Shown in pieces: positions 34,350 to 46,114 of a stretch of 64,000 nt of DNA. Position numbers and translations under genes: made by a program. The stretch's first letter is position 1. Every line of letters starts with the position of its first letter. Source of the DNA: Silene latifolia (Eukaryota > Streptophyta > Magnoliopsida > Caryophyllales > Caryophyllaceae); NCBI RefSeq assembly GCF_048544455.1, contig NC_133534.1, forward strand, positions 123,404,269 through 123,468,268. The letters run 5' to 3'. The notes below the pieces were generated by a model. That model was not told where the DNA came from, ran no database searches, and worked only from the letters and a program-made list of their open reading frames with translations.

Positions 34350-35958
34350 TAGGCGGAATTCCAATCTCCCGTGCATATTTAGAAGCTTTTTGACGATATT
34401 GGATGGACTAGTATGAAGAGGAGGCAAGAATGATGACCAAGGATGTAGGAATAAAGAGTATATAGAAGGATCATAGGCTTAAAAGCAAGGATGACGAGAA
34501 GGAAGCCATTGCAAGAAGAAATTGCTCGGAACCCAAACCAAGAGTTGATTTTTGGCTCTGAAAGTATGCTAGATGAAACGGCGTCGAACAATCAAGTGGT
34601 CTAGGCTTTTGAATCACTCCAATAGGAGTCCGGATGAGGAAATGACGTCCGTTTTACAATCCGAGCTCAAATAGACAAGCTGTCCCAGGATCCGCGCGTC
34701 CCGAGACCAATCCGCTCGTCCCAAATTTCTGCGCCAGTTTCAGAATAGTCTGTTTGTGGATCCGCGTATCCCGAGCTCAGGATGAGCATCCCAGTCCTAG
34801 GATATGCACATCTCCTTCGAGAGGAGCATTTCCCTACTCAGCACTTAGCAATGTTATTTACTAATATACCCTTGCTTAACCTAATGATGTACCACTATAT
34901 ATACTCCATTTGTAATAATGAAAGGATCAAGCTTTCTTAGATTAAATTAAGCTTTCATTAGGAGTAGATGAAAATAGATTACTCTTTAATCTTTCCACAA
35001 ATCACACATTAATCTTTCCTTAATTATTGTTCAACTTTATTATTGAGTAATTCAAGTTTATTATTGGGTAATTGAAGATTATTGGGTTATTATTGGAGAA
35101 TTGACAACTCTTCATCAATCAATCAAGTTCTCTTCTTTTATTATTTGAATTATTATTTGGAGTCATCTTCATAGGTATAATCTCTTTTACTCTTGCTTTA
35201 ATTATTGTTAATCTTTCTTACTTGTTCATCATGTTTGGCTTTGTTAGTATGATTGACAACCTTATTAACATGTTAAACTTGATCATGAGTGAGTAGTTTC
35301 TTTAGCTAGGATTAATAGGTAATTAAGGGAAATCAACATGGGAGAAGATTCATGCTTAATCTAATATGTTCACATAATTTATTTGGTTGTTTGTTATGAT
35401 TTCAACTTATGCACATGTTATGTTTGATGAAATGCTAAGCCTATGAATCCTTGCATTTCTTACCCATCACTTATATTTTCAATGAGACTTGTAAGACATA
35501 AACCAACCCGAGTCTCATTAGACCATGCATATAGTTGAATAGGAAGGACTAAGTCGACTTGTAGGTGTTGTACAATCTAATCGATTTGGCTCCGGGACCC
35601 AAACCTTCTTAGGGATTGTAAGACATACACTAACTCTATCCCATCACAATGATAATTGCTTGCATATAATTGAGAACATGTTTGTATGATCAACTCCCAT
35701 GAATCCCCTATGAACCCATGATATCCTAGCACTTTTAGTCATTTTTTTACATCCTTCCTTTTTGTTACTTGTTTATTGCCTTTATTAGATTAGAATCATC
35801 AACCCATTACAATTGTGACAACCCCAAGCACAACCATAATTAGATTGAACAATTTGAGTACCCCCCGTCCCATGGATCGACCTCGACTTAACCACTAACT
35901 AGTTGTTTGTTGAGAATATAAATGTGTTTGATTGAGAGCCCCAACGACACTCTCATCA
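34350..35958 (+). repeat. Element C, left LTR, second part
   Basis: Resumes after element D and is collinear with 39700-41269. It ends CTCTCATCA. Near 34893-34901 lies CTATATATA, a possible TATA box. A GC-rich stretch with words like ATCCGCGCGTCCCGAG (34689-34795) recalls the interior motif at 37318-37460. A 40-bp block present here near 34930-34970 is missing in the right LTR. Confidence 0.92.
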
Positions 35959-35961
35959 AAA

Positions 35962-35979
35962 TGGCGCCGTTGTCGGGGA
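35962..35979 (+). other. Primer-binding site of element C
   Basis: TGGCGCCGTTGTCGGGGA, three bases after the left LTR. tRNA-Asp type, as in Athila-like elements. Confidence 0.88.
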
Positions 35980-36072
35980 CGGTGTTGTGTATTTGAATCC
36001 TTCTTTTGTCTAGTTTTAGTTGTGCTTCTTTTCTTGAGTTTTATTGTACTTGTTTTATTTCATTTGATCAAC

Positions 36073-37100
36073 ATGTCTACATTCACTTTTGGCAATATGA
36101 AGATGAGTCATTTGATAAATATGTTGCAAGATTTGAAGATTATATGACTCATGCTTGGCATGATGGTTTTACTCTTTCAAATTATGAAGCATGTTGTGTT
36201 GTTTATAATGGCATGAACCTTGAAACCCGCAACTTGGCATTTCACTTGAGTGGTGGTAGGATATGTGAGATGAGTTGTAAGGAATTTTGGGAATTTGTTG
36301 AGTTCATGACCATCCAATGTCTCAAGCAAACTATACATGACATATTTGAAAGTGCCAAGGAAGGTATGGAAGCGATAAAAACCACATTTCAAAAATTCAT
36401 TGAGGAAAAATATGATGAAAATGAGATTTGTGAGAATTAGAAACCTTCCTATAACCTTGAGCCAACCCACTATGTTCACAAATTTGCCCCTCCTTGGGAA
36501 GATGGTGTGATAGATGAAGAGAGTGATGATGAGGAGGAGTACATTCTTGATTTTGAAACCAATGCTTGGATACCGTCACCTTACTCTTCTTGTGTACCAA
36601 TGAACCCAACTTCCATGGAATTTGATGTTAATGGGCAAAGTGAGAGTGATATGGATGTGAGCTTGAGTGAAAACTCACCCTTTGAGGATGACATATTAGA
36701 GGGAGACAATTGTGTTGAACTTGGTGAGCTTTGTTATGACAAGCCCTTTGATAATGGTCCTTGTTGGGATGAGGAATATGAGGACATTTGGGAACCCCAA
36801 ATAGACACCCTTAAAATCACCTTAGATGATAATGAGAGTACTTGCATTAAATGTGGTGATTTTGACTATTTGGAGAAAGAGTTGAGTGAATTGCCAACCA
36901 ACTACCCATTTCATGTTCCTACCATCCATCACATCTCTTATGATTTTTGTCATAACATTCTTCACATGCTTGTTCTGTCTTTTACTTGGGCATTTTTCAA
37001 TTGTATAATCTTGTGTTGCTATGCATGCCTATTTATATCTCACTCCCAAGAATTTGACCGACTACTACGTGCTTTGAGTGCTAGTGATAATTTTCTATGA
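36073..37100 (+). pseudogene. Element C gag-like ORF with acidic tail, frameshifted and with one stop
   Basis: ATG 36073 opens MSTFTFGN. A shift near 36097 is needed to continue in the frame reading QYEDESFDKYVARFEDYMTH. That frame carries a gag-like block (HDGFTLSNYEACCVVYNGMN, LAFHLSGGRICEM, FWEFVEFM) reminiscent of Athila gag. TAG at 36438-36440 interrupts it, after which the same frame continues for 220 codons. This part is very acidic (EESDDEEEYILDFE, SENSPFEDDILEGDN), has a CIKCGD pair, and ends with a hydrophobic stretch (near 36985-37050) that could be membrane-spanning. There is no protease or polymerase. Related non-autonomous elements use such ORFs in a way that is not known. Confidence 0.7.
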
Positions 37101-39553
37101 AATTGTCAAATGAAAATCTTTGGTTTGATGGAGTTCCCGAATAACCATTAATTTGTATGTATGCATTTAGTGTAATTTTGCATTCATTCATTCCTTTAAT
37201 AAATTTCATGAGAGATGAAAGGGAGGGATCTCATATTTTAATTGAGCGTTTTGAAGGAAATTAATGAAATTGAGAAGATGGAAAATGTAAAGAAATGAAG
37301 AAAATTTCTCGAAATATGCTCATCCCGAGTCTAATCCACGCGGATTGAAAGACAAGAAAAAAAAGAAAAGCTCCCTGCCTGAGAATCCGAGCGGATTCTG
37401 AAGAAAACGAGCGTCCTAGCTCCCATCCCGAGCGGGACGAAACCAACTCGAGCGGGTTCAGGCTAAAATTCATCTTTTCTCTCATTTGGCTCGTGTCATG
37501 GTCATATATGCTTCTTATCTACCATCTTCATCTCCTACAATGATTGTAAGAACCCTTTTCTTTCCCTATCTCTCATGTATTGTTGTATTTATGTAGTTGC
37601 CTCATGATTAAACCCCTTTCTTCCTACATTAGCAATAGTGTTTAAAATCGGTTTGGGGAGGTTAAACCATGAAGCGACATACATATATCATATAGTTTAG
37701 GCTTGCATTTGTATTATATTTCATATTGCATTTACATTAGTTAGTTCATATAATATAGTTGCATTGTATTATATCTCACATGATTCATGTAGATAGTTGC
37801 ATATAGATTAGAATTCATGCATAGTCACTAATGACCAATCCTCTTCTTTTCTACACTAGAGATAGTTTTTAAATCGGTTTGGGGAGGTTTGATCATAGGT
37901 GACCTTAGTTTACTAGAAATCATGCATCATATAATATAGTTTAGATTGCATTCATTTGTTATATATGTCATATAGAATTGCATTTAGTTAGAGCATGCAT
38001 TCATTCATATCATATTGCATTTGTACTTCAGTTAAAAAAAATCAAAAATACAAAAACATGTCTTTTTATTTCATAAATCATAAAAATCATAAAAATTTGA
38101 AAAATTCAAAAACCCCAAAACATGTTCGTTTCCTTTATAGTGTAGTCTTGTATATATTGTGTTTGTTCATCCTTTTTCACATTGATCGACTACGCCACAT
38201 CCGAGACATGAGGTTATTGAAGACCGCATGGTATGATCTTTCCAATCTCCTTTTTCCTCTTTATGTTAATGACTATGTGGCTTTATTTTGATTGATGCGG
38301 TATAAACAATGTTATTATAGGATTGCATTTAGATTATTTGGCATACTAGTTGGTAGAAGCATTTGCATTAGGTTGTATAAATGATAGTTGCATCATGGCA
38401 TATAGTTACATTTAGGAAAATTTTGTGAAACCGTCTATTTGGGAAACTTGACAAGTGTATATAGGCCCTTGTTGATACTTTTTCTTCTTGAGACTTTCCT
38501 TGTTAGAATACTTGTAAAACACCCTATGATGTGTCATGCTAGTATCCTTTGACCCATGGATTAAGGCCTAGTCAAGAGTACCTTGTGATGTGATAACTCC
38601 TTGGCTACCATTTATTCCAAGGTGACCCTTGAAACCATGCAACCATCATCCATGTTCTACCACATTTTGTCATCAAAAAAGGGAATGGGCACAAAAATTG
38701 TTCAAAATTTGAGTTCAAGTATTGAAATGAAAAATGAAAAAGTTTGCAATTGCATCAAAAGAAAAGAGGAGTAACAAAAATGAAAACTCCTATGCTTCAA
38801 AAATAAGCACCCTCACTACAAATGGGGTAGCTTTGAAAATGTTCAAAAGAAAATGCAAAAAGTTGAAAGTTTTCAAGTAAAATGTCAAACATCAAAAGAA
38901 ATGGCAAAGAAATGTTCTCAAAATGTCAAATGCCACAAGAAATTGGGGGGGGAAAACAACAACAAAAGTAAACTCTCACAAGAAACTCAAAACATATTGA
39001 TCCCTTTTTCCATCGAATTCACTTTTGTGCAAGGAAGAGAGGGGACGACCCTTCTTCTTGTCTAGGCAAGAAGGGGAATTCCGCAATCCTCCAGTGTTTC
39101 TAACACCATAGGGAGTCTACTCTTGACAAAAGCATTTAACGATTGAGGACAAAGGTACCCTAGCTTGACACAAATTGGAGGTGATTTATTAGTATCCTCC
39201 TAGGCTTAGTAACTTGAAAATTTTGTATCTATAATAGAGTGTGTACCCTTAGATTTCTTCCGTTATAGATAATTTCCGCCACTTAGATGAGGAAAGTGGC
39301 TATTCGTTTTTGTAGAAGCATCCATTACTTGTTTTGTGTGCTTTAATGGTTGGATGTACCGCCATTTTGACAAGCCCCACCTTGCCTTGCAAGAACGCAT
39401 CCTACCTCATGGTTGTCTTGTTGTGAGTTGAAGGGGCAGAGTGAGACCCGCTAATTGTCTCACATCGGTTATATTATTAGGATAGTTTAAATAAAGGTCT
39501 AGTTCTAGTCACCTCAATACTCGGGACGAGTAAAGGTTCGGTTTGGGGATATT
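37101..39553 (+). other. Element C non-coding 3' interior
   Basis: No supported ORF. Contents: palindromic GC-rich words at 37318-37460 (AATCCGAGCGGATT, CCCGAGCGGGA), a roughly 226-bp imperfect tandem duplication at about 37620-38000 containing TCGGTTTGGGGA, Lys-codon-like A-rich sequence at 38640-39000, and the true PPT at 39538-39550. Confidence 0.7.
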
Positions 39554-41269
39554 TGATGTGACTCATATTTGAGCACATTTAGTCCTCTAATTGAACCTAT
39601 TTTGCATACTATTATAACATTCCATAGCCATTTTATCCGTCAAATGCTTTTTATTTTGCCTTCCTAGTGCATTTCGTATGTTTTGTAGGAAGGAAGATAA
39701 TTAAGCAGAATTCCCATCTCCCGTGCATATTTAGAAGCTTTTTGACGATATTGGATGGACTAGTATGAATAGGAGGCAAGAATGATGACCAAGGATGTAG
39801 GAATAAAGAGTATATAGAAGGATCATAGGCTTAAAAGCAAGGATGACGAGAAGGAAGCCATTGCAAGAAGAAATTGCTTGGAACCCAAAACAAGATTTGA
39901 TTTTTGGCTCTGAAAGTATGCTAGATGAAATGGAGTTGAAAAATCAAGGGGTCTGGGCTTTTGAATCACTTCAATAGGAGTCCGGATGAGAAAATGACGT
40001 CCGTTTTACAATCCGAGCTCAAATAGACAAGTTGTCCCGGGATCCGCGCGTCCCGAGACCAATCCGTTCGTCCCAAGCTGCTGCGCCATTTTCAGAATAG
40101 TCTATTTGTGGATCCACGCATCCTGAGCTCAGGATGAGCATCCCAGTTCTAGGGTATGCACATCTCCTTCAAGAGAAGCATTTCCCTACTCAACACTTAG
40201 CAATGTTATTTACTAATCTACCCTTGCTTAACCTAATGATGTACCCCTATATATATTCCATTTGTAATAATGAAAGGATTAGAATAGATTACTCTTTAAT
40301 CTTTCCACAAATCACACATTAATCTTTCCTTAATTATTGTTCAACTTTATTATTGAGTAATTCAAGTTTATTATTGGGTAATTGAAGATTATTGGGTTAT
40401 TATTGGAGAATTGACAACTCTTCATTAATCAATCAAGTTCTCTTCTTTTATTCTTTGCTTAATTATTTGGAATCATATTCATAGTTATAATCTCTTTTAC
40501 TCTTGCTTTAATTATTGTTAATCTTTCTTACTTGTTCATCATGTTTGGCTTTGTTAGTATGATTGACAACCTTATTAACATGTTAAACTTGATCATGAGT
40601 GAGTAGTTTCTTTAGCTAGGATTAATGGGTATTAAAGGAAATCAACATGGGGGAGGATGATTCATGCTTAATCTAATATGTTCTCATAATTTTTTGCTTG
40701 CTTGTTATGATTTCAACTTATGCACATGTTATGTTTGATGAAATGCTAAGCCTATGAATCCTTGCATTTCTTACCCATCACTTATCTTTTCAATGAGACT
40801 TGTAAGATATAAACCAACCCGAGTCTCATTAGACCATGCATATAGTTGAATAGGAAGGACTAAGTCGACTTGTAGGTGTTGTACAATCTAATCGATTCGG
40901 CTCCGGGACCCAAACCTTCTTAGGGATTGTAAGACATACACTAACTCGATCCCATCACAATGATAATTGCTTGCATATAATTGAGAATATGTTTGTATGA
41001 TCAACTCACATGAATCCCCTATGAAACCATGATATCCTAGCACTTTTAGTCATTTGTTTACATCCTTTCTTTTTGTTGCTTGTTTATTGCCTTTATTAGA
41101 TTAGAATCATCAACCCATTACAATTGTGATAATCCCAAGCACAACCATAATTAGATTGAACAATTTGAGTACCCCCCGTCCCATGGATCGACCTCGACTT
41201 AAGCACTAACTAGTTGTTTGTTGAGAATATAAATGTGTTTGATTGAGAGCCCCAACGACACTCTCATAA
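39554..41269 (+). repeat. Element C, right LTR
   Basis: 1716 bp, uninterrupted copy. Starts TGATGTGACTC and ends CTCTCATAA, followed by TSD CCCGT. Confidence 0.93.
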
Positions 41270-41717
41270 CCCGTCGATTCTGGTTAACCTCTTAATCTCG
41301 AGGAAGTGAAGTTTATTACTTGCTAGCACTTGAATTGTCTTCTCGCCAAACCATTTTATAGAGACAAAGTTAGTTCATTTATTTTATTATTGGAAATACT
41401 AAATTAAAGAATTATCGTTTTCCTTCCTCTAGTTTTAATATTTAAATTGGTTTTAATATTTAAATTGTAAGAGGCTCCGATCTTACATGTTTGTCTCATT
41501 TGGTTACCTGTCATGTTGACGGTTTATTTTCAAGTGACTTCCACTACGGTTCAAAAGGTTTCAAGTCGATCTTTGGATTAAAAACTTTGTAAATGTTTTA
41601 TTCGTTTTTAATCATTTTGTAAAGAGACTTTGTATATTGATTTTAATATCCCCGTATTTTGGCGAGTTTTTAATGTAAATATTAGTCTTAATTTAGTTGA
41701 AAATTGGAGGTGTTACA
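41270..41717 (+). repeat. Element B, left LTR, second part
   Basis: Resumes after element C and matches 45466-45915 with about 16 differences by eye over 449 bp. Ends GGTGTTACA. Confidence 0.92.
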
Positions 41718-43378
41718 ATTGGTATCAAAACCGGTTATTTCTTGTTTAGGTGTTAAGATCGTCATATCTTGACATCGCCAATTTCACTTTTGTTTTTGTT
41801 AGTTCTATCAAGATTTGTGTTTCGTAAAATGATAATGGTATTTGAGCGGGGTAAGTATCGAATTTCAATCATTTGTTTATTTTTGATTAAAATATCCGTC
41901 ACGAAAAAAAAATAATAATAATAACGAAACGGAGCTCCAATAGTATTTTTCGATAGTGGGCTTTGAATTTTGTATTAGAGTGTGAAGAAATGAGCTTTAT
42001 AGCTCAATTTTGTATGTGGGGTTACTTTTGTTTATGTTGGTTTTGATCAAGATGATGTATTGTCAGGTGATAATGGCATTTGAGCTAGCTAATTTACTGG
42101 AGTTTGATTGCGTCGAATAGTGTACAAAATGTGTTCAGTGTAAGTATTTAAGAGAAGTGGGTGGCTTTGATTTGTGATCTCTTATAGCTGTTTGTGCTAG
42201 GAAAACAGTTGCGGATTATTTGTGTGAATTGTAGTTTTGATATGGGACATATGTGGAGTTGAGTATGTTGTTTGAGGTTGTATGTTTCTACCGATGCTCT
42301 TTAGATGAAAATGCTCACCTTGGTGTGGACTACTGGTGTTAAATGTGTTTTACTCAAGTGTATGATACAAAAGGATTGTTTGAGTCTTTGGGAGAATGAA
42401 TAAATAGATGTGTAGTACAAGTCTAAAAATAATCTTGAAGGTACTTCTATAGGAATGGTTAATCATGAAGGTATTTCTATAAGAATGGTTAGTGTTTGTG
42501 ATGGTAATAGATAGCTGGTGTTAAAGGACCTTCTGATATGATTTTCAGTGATTGCTTCATCCTTAATTCTTTTACCTTATCTACAGAGATTTAGAATTTC
42601 AAATAATATAGTTTGAGTAATCATATTTAGGAAATTGTAGTCTTGACGTCATTTTCTTACCGTCCTGATGGTGTCTGGTTTTTATGGACGCACATGGCTG
42701 TTTGGGGACAAAAAGGGGAATCATACATGAAATGAGAATGGTAACCATTTTAATAGAGCTTCAGTACATCATTCCAGCTTAATGCATAATGATGCATAAT
42801 GGTGTGAGCATGTCGTCAAGGAGTTAAAATAGAAAGAGTATATTTTTTTTTAGGGAAATTGATGTATTGGTAGTGGTCTCCTAAGGACAGTTTCATTCAT
42901 TTGTATCTGATCCTATTAGATTTAAATTGATGCATGATTCCATAGCCAACGGGCTACAATTGAGCTTAAATAAAGTTGTATGAAGTCATCCAAACTCCAG
43001 CGTCTTCATTCATTTCACTTTGAAATGAAGTAGAACCAGTGGTGGAGCTAGGGGGGACTAGCAGGGGCGGTCGCCCCCCCTGGCGGATGAAATTTTCGAA
43101 GTTTTTAGTTAAATTTTTCGAAATTTTTTCGGGGTGCTTTATGAAATTAGTCGTTCGCCCCCCCTAAAATTTTTCGCCCCCCCTAAGTTCAAATCCTGGC
43201 TCCGCCACTGAGTAGAACTGATGTCTATTAAGGAGGTTTTTTTTTTCCTTCATTCCAGTACGTTTAAGTCAGGTTTTCGTTCATAATCTTTTTGGTGTGT
43301 CTAACACCAATAAAATCTTCCTTTAAGTTTATTTTATAAACTCAAACTTTGGGGACGAAGTTTCTTTTAAGGAGGGAA
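41718..43378 (+). other. Element B internal region, non-coding
   Basis: Begins with a PBS-like site (TGGTATCAAAACC, 41720-41732) and ends with GGGGACGAAGTTTC then TTTTAAGGAGGGAA. No ORF longer than chance. A hAT-like MITE sits at 43037-43210. Confidence 0.8.
43037..43210. mobile_element. hAT-type MITE, 174 bp
   Basis: Terminal inverted repeats CAGTGGTGGAGCTAGG and (reverse complement of the right end) CAGTGGCGGAGCCAGG, flanked by a perfect 8-bp TSD, AGTAGAAC (43029-43036 and 43211-43218). The interior is GC-rich with CGCCCCCCCT words and TTTTTCGAAATTTTTT. It has no coding capacity. The 8-bp TSD and CA-starting TIR fit the hAT superfamily. Confidence 0.93.
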
Positions 43379-45915
43379 TATTTTAATACACCAATTAATT
43401 TAATCTTTTATTTGAGTAATTTGTTTTATACTCTAATATTATATTTTAAAAAAAACAATATATCTTCAAAGTCGGTTTATTCTTATCTATCCATTCTTCT
43501 GAATTCCACCTCTTTACAATCAGATTTTCTCATTCCTCACTGGGAGGAGATCAACTTAATTTTTATCAGACTAAATCTCCTAAAGCGTCCTTATTTTCAA
43601 CTTATTAAGCTTTCATCTCAACTATTCATTTTTCTCCATTAATTCTCTTTGACTGTACTGCTCCCAATATTGTGCTTTATATGTTGGCCTCGTTTCTTGT
43701 ACCAGTTCGTTTGGCCCAGATCCGTCCTTACATCAGTACATCGGCTTTTGAGGGTATCCTATCATCGATCTTAATTCATTTTATGGTAACCCGACTTTAT
43801 CACCCTACTATTCTTCCTATTGCTCGTGGTTATATGAATATTTTTGTATTGGTAGCGATGTGTTGTAAATTGCTGTTGAATCTTGTTAAGTTGAAATATT
43901 GCAATTTTTGTAATTATTAATACCATTAGCTACATATTTTATATTTTCAGTAATTTTGAGTGGTGAAGTGGGTGGTTATGAATTCTCTATTATTGAAACT
44001 CAAGTGTGGACGTTTGAGTAGAGTAGAATTAGTGGGCAATGGACACTCTATTATCGAAAGGTAAGGTTTTGATGGTTATGGAAATTACTGCCAATAGTCG
44101 GATGAATGGTTGAAGGAGTTGGTATCATGCTTATCTAGTGGTACATCTGTACAAACCGAGAAGTAGCTTTATCATTTAGAAATATGTTCATACTAATGAT
44201 ACTTTCTGGGCATTAATAATATATAGTATGATAGTGTGATAGATGTTTATTATTGCGAGTAAAACAGCATTGAAATGTGGTTTAGTAATTGTTCATAGTC
44301 TTATTATCATTATCTTTTTACTTCGACTTGTGGGTGAGTAGCTTAGAATTCATATTCTAAATTGAGAGTGGTTACTGGTATTGAGTTATTAGGCCTGTGT
44401 GCTTATGGTTCAGAGTGACCTTGATTATTAAGTTATTTATATTTATATTCTTTGGATCGATATTGAGATGGAAATTATTGGGTGAAATGTTTGACACATC
44501 CAATCCCGTGAGTGGCTGTGCTTCTTTGGAGGCACTAGAATGATTACGATAGGTGATATACTAGGTGTTTCTAGTTAGTATTTGTGACCATTAGGCTCCA
44601 ATATATTAAAATGATCATGCTTTAGTTAAAATATATGAGCTTGAATATCTTGTGGTCCCTTTTATGTGTGATCTACTTATCAGACTTATCAAGAAGAGGT
44701 GAAATTGAGTGAGGTTATTGATAGAATGTTGATTAGGCATGATATATACTTGGATATCATGTTCTTATTACTCTATCAGCTACTCACACTATAATGGGAA
44801 AGTATTGAACAACCTAAAGTAGTTAAAATGGAGTGTAATGAAAATTGGTAAGTAAGAATCAATAAATTAAGCGGAAATGGGAACTTGCCACTCCGCTTTC
44901 CATTTTTTTTAAAAGGTGCAATTATCAGATGTCGTAGATGTACGGTTATGGACAAGAGATTATTACACTGACTTCAGTCGTAAGTATTTGTTGTTGTCTA
45001 TCTCCTTCTCCATTGAGTTTTAGCTGTTTGGTCATTTGATCATTTGTAACAGGAAGTATATGTAAGTACTTAGAGTTATATTATTTTTCAAGTAATTATA
45101 CTATTTTTTTTGTAATATGACAGTTCAGCTTTGTTTCGGAATTTTACAAATTATTTAGTGTATTTGCTAAAATTCAAAATCATAAGATTAAAGGATTAAA
45201 GTTTGGCTCATAACCCGCAGTGGCGAGCTATGCCTTTAGAAGATTATAGTTTGGCTCATAACCCGCAGTGGCGAGCCGTGCTTTTAGAGGATTATATTTA
45301 GGCTCATAACCCGCAGTGGCGAGCTGGGCATACAAAAAAAAATGCTTTTAGTAGTCATATTAGTTAGGGTGAATCCTTCCTCAGCCATTGGATACTGTTG
45401 TTAGGCCCCATTGGATACTATTGTTAGGCGCTGACCTGATATACAGGTGTGCACGTAAAGTCTATGGCCCGTCGATTCTTGTTAACCTCTCAATCTCGAG
45501 GAAGTAAAGTTTATTACTTGCTAGCACTTGAATTGTGTTCTCGCCAAACCATTTTATAGAGACAAAGTTAGTTCATTTGTTTTATTATTGGAAATGCTAA
45601 ATTAAAGAATTATCGTTTTCCTTCCTCTAGTTTTAAGATTTAAATTGGTTTTAATATTTAAATTGTAAGAGGCTCTGAGCTTACATGTTTGTCTCATTTG
45701 GTTACCTGTCATGTTGACGGTTTATTTTTAGGTGACTTCCACTACGGTTCAAAAGGTTTCAAGTCGATCTTTGGATTAAAAACTTTGTAAATGTTTTATT
45801 CGTTTTTAAACATTTTGTAAAGAGACATTGTATATTGATTTTAATATCCCCGCATTTTGGGGAGTTTTTAATGTAAATATTAGTCTTAATTTAGTTGAAA
45901 ATTGGGGGTGTTACA
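43379..45915 (+). repeat. Element B, right LTR
   Basis: About 2537 bp and uninterrupted. The 5' end is mutated (TATTTTAATACACC). Contains three copies of the 46-bp repeat (45203-45330). Ends GTGTTACA before TSD ATAGA. Confidence 0.92.
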
Positions 45916-45920
45916 ATAGA

Positions 45921-46035
45921 ACAAGTACCTTACTGGCCAGAAATTGACCAGCTTCTCTTTCCTTCACTGGTGGAGGCTTTTAAAGAATTCTCCCCTGAGG
46001 AGATGGCGGAGAATGATGTGCATAACGCCTTAATG
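45921..46035 (+). pseudogene. Antisense ORF of element A, exon 3 continued after element B
   Basis: Reads YWPEIDQLLFPSLVEAFKEF then SPEEMAENDVHNALM up to a GTACTT donor at 46036. It is a continuation of the exon that stops at 15862. Confidence 0.65.
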
Positions 46036-46114
46036 GTACTTACGCTTCTTCTGCTGCCTTACTTGTTCTGAACCTTTTATGCCAAATATGCTAACTCTTT
46101 CCCTTTGCTAATAG

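Larger units (their letters stand above)
18007..41269 (+). mobile_element. Element C: non-autonomous Athila-like LTR retrotransposon
   Basis: Flanked by TSD CCCGT (18002-18006, 41270-41274). LTR termini are TGATGTGACTC and CTCTCATCA (the right copy ends CATAA, mutated). The left LTR is 18007-18154 plus 34350-35958, the right LTR 39554-41269. The PBS TGGCGCCGTTGTCGGGGA (tRNA-Asp type, as in Athila) begins at 35962. The purine tract GGTTTGGGGATATT precedes the right LTR. The 3.6-kb interior encodes only a gag-like protein with an acidic tail (36073-37100). No protease, RT or integrase is present. Its own length is about 7.1 kb, with D inserted in the left LTR. Confidence 0.92.
15863..45915 (+). 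mobile_element. Element B: non-autonomous LTR retrotransposon (large LTRs, non-coding interior)
   Basis: The TSD ATAGA flanks both ends (15858-15862, 45916-45920). The left LTR is 15863-18006 plus 41270-41717, the right LTR 43379-45915 (about 2.5 kb each). The interior is only 41718-43378 (1.66 kb) and has no ORF. The PBS-like TGGTATCAAAACC follows the left LTR. The purine tract TTTTAAGGAGGGAA after GGGGACGAAG precedes the right LTR, a context typical of Tekay/Del-type chromoviruses, so orientation is plus. The right LTR's 5' terminus is mutated (TATTTTAATAC instead of TGTAATAC). It must have depended on another element for proteins. Its own sequence totals about 6.8 kb. The rest is the nested C, D and E. 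Confidence 0.92.
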
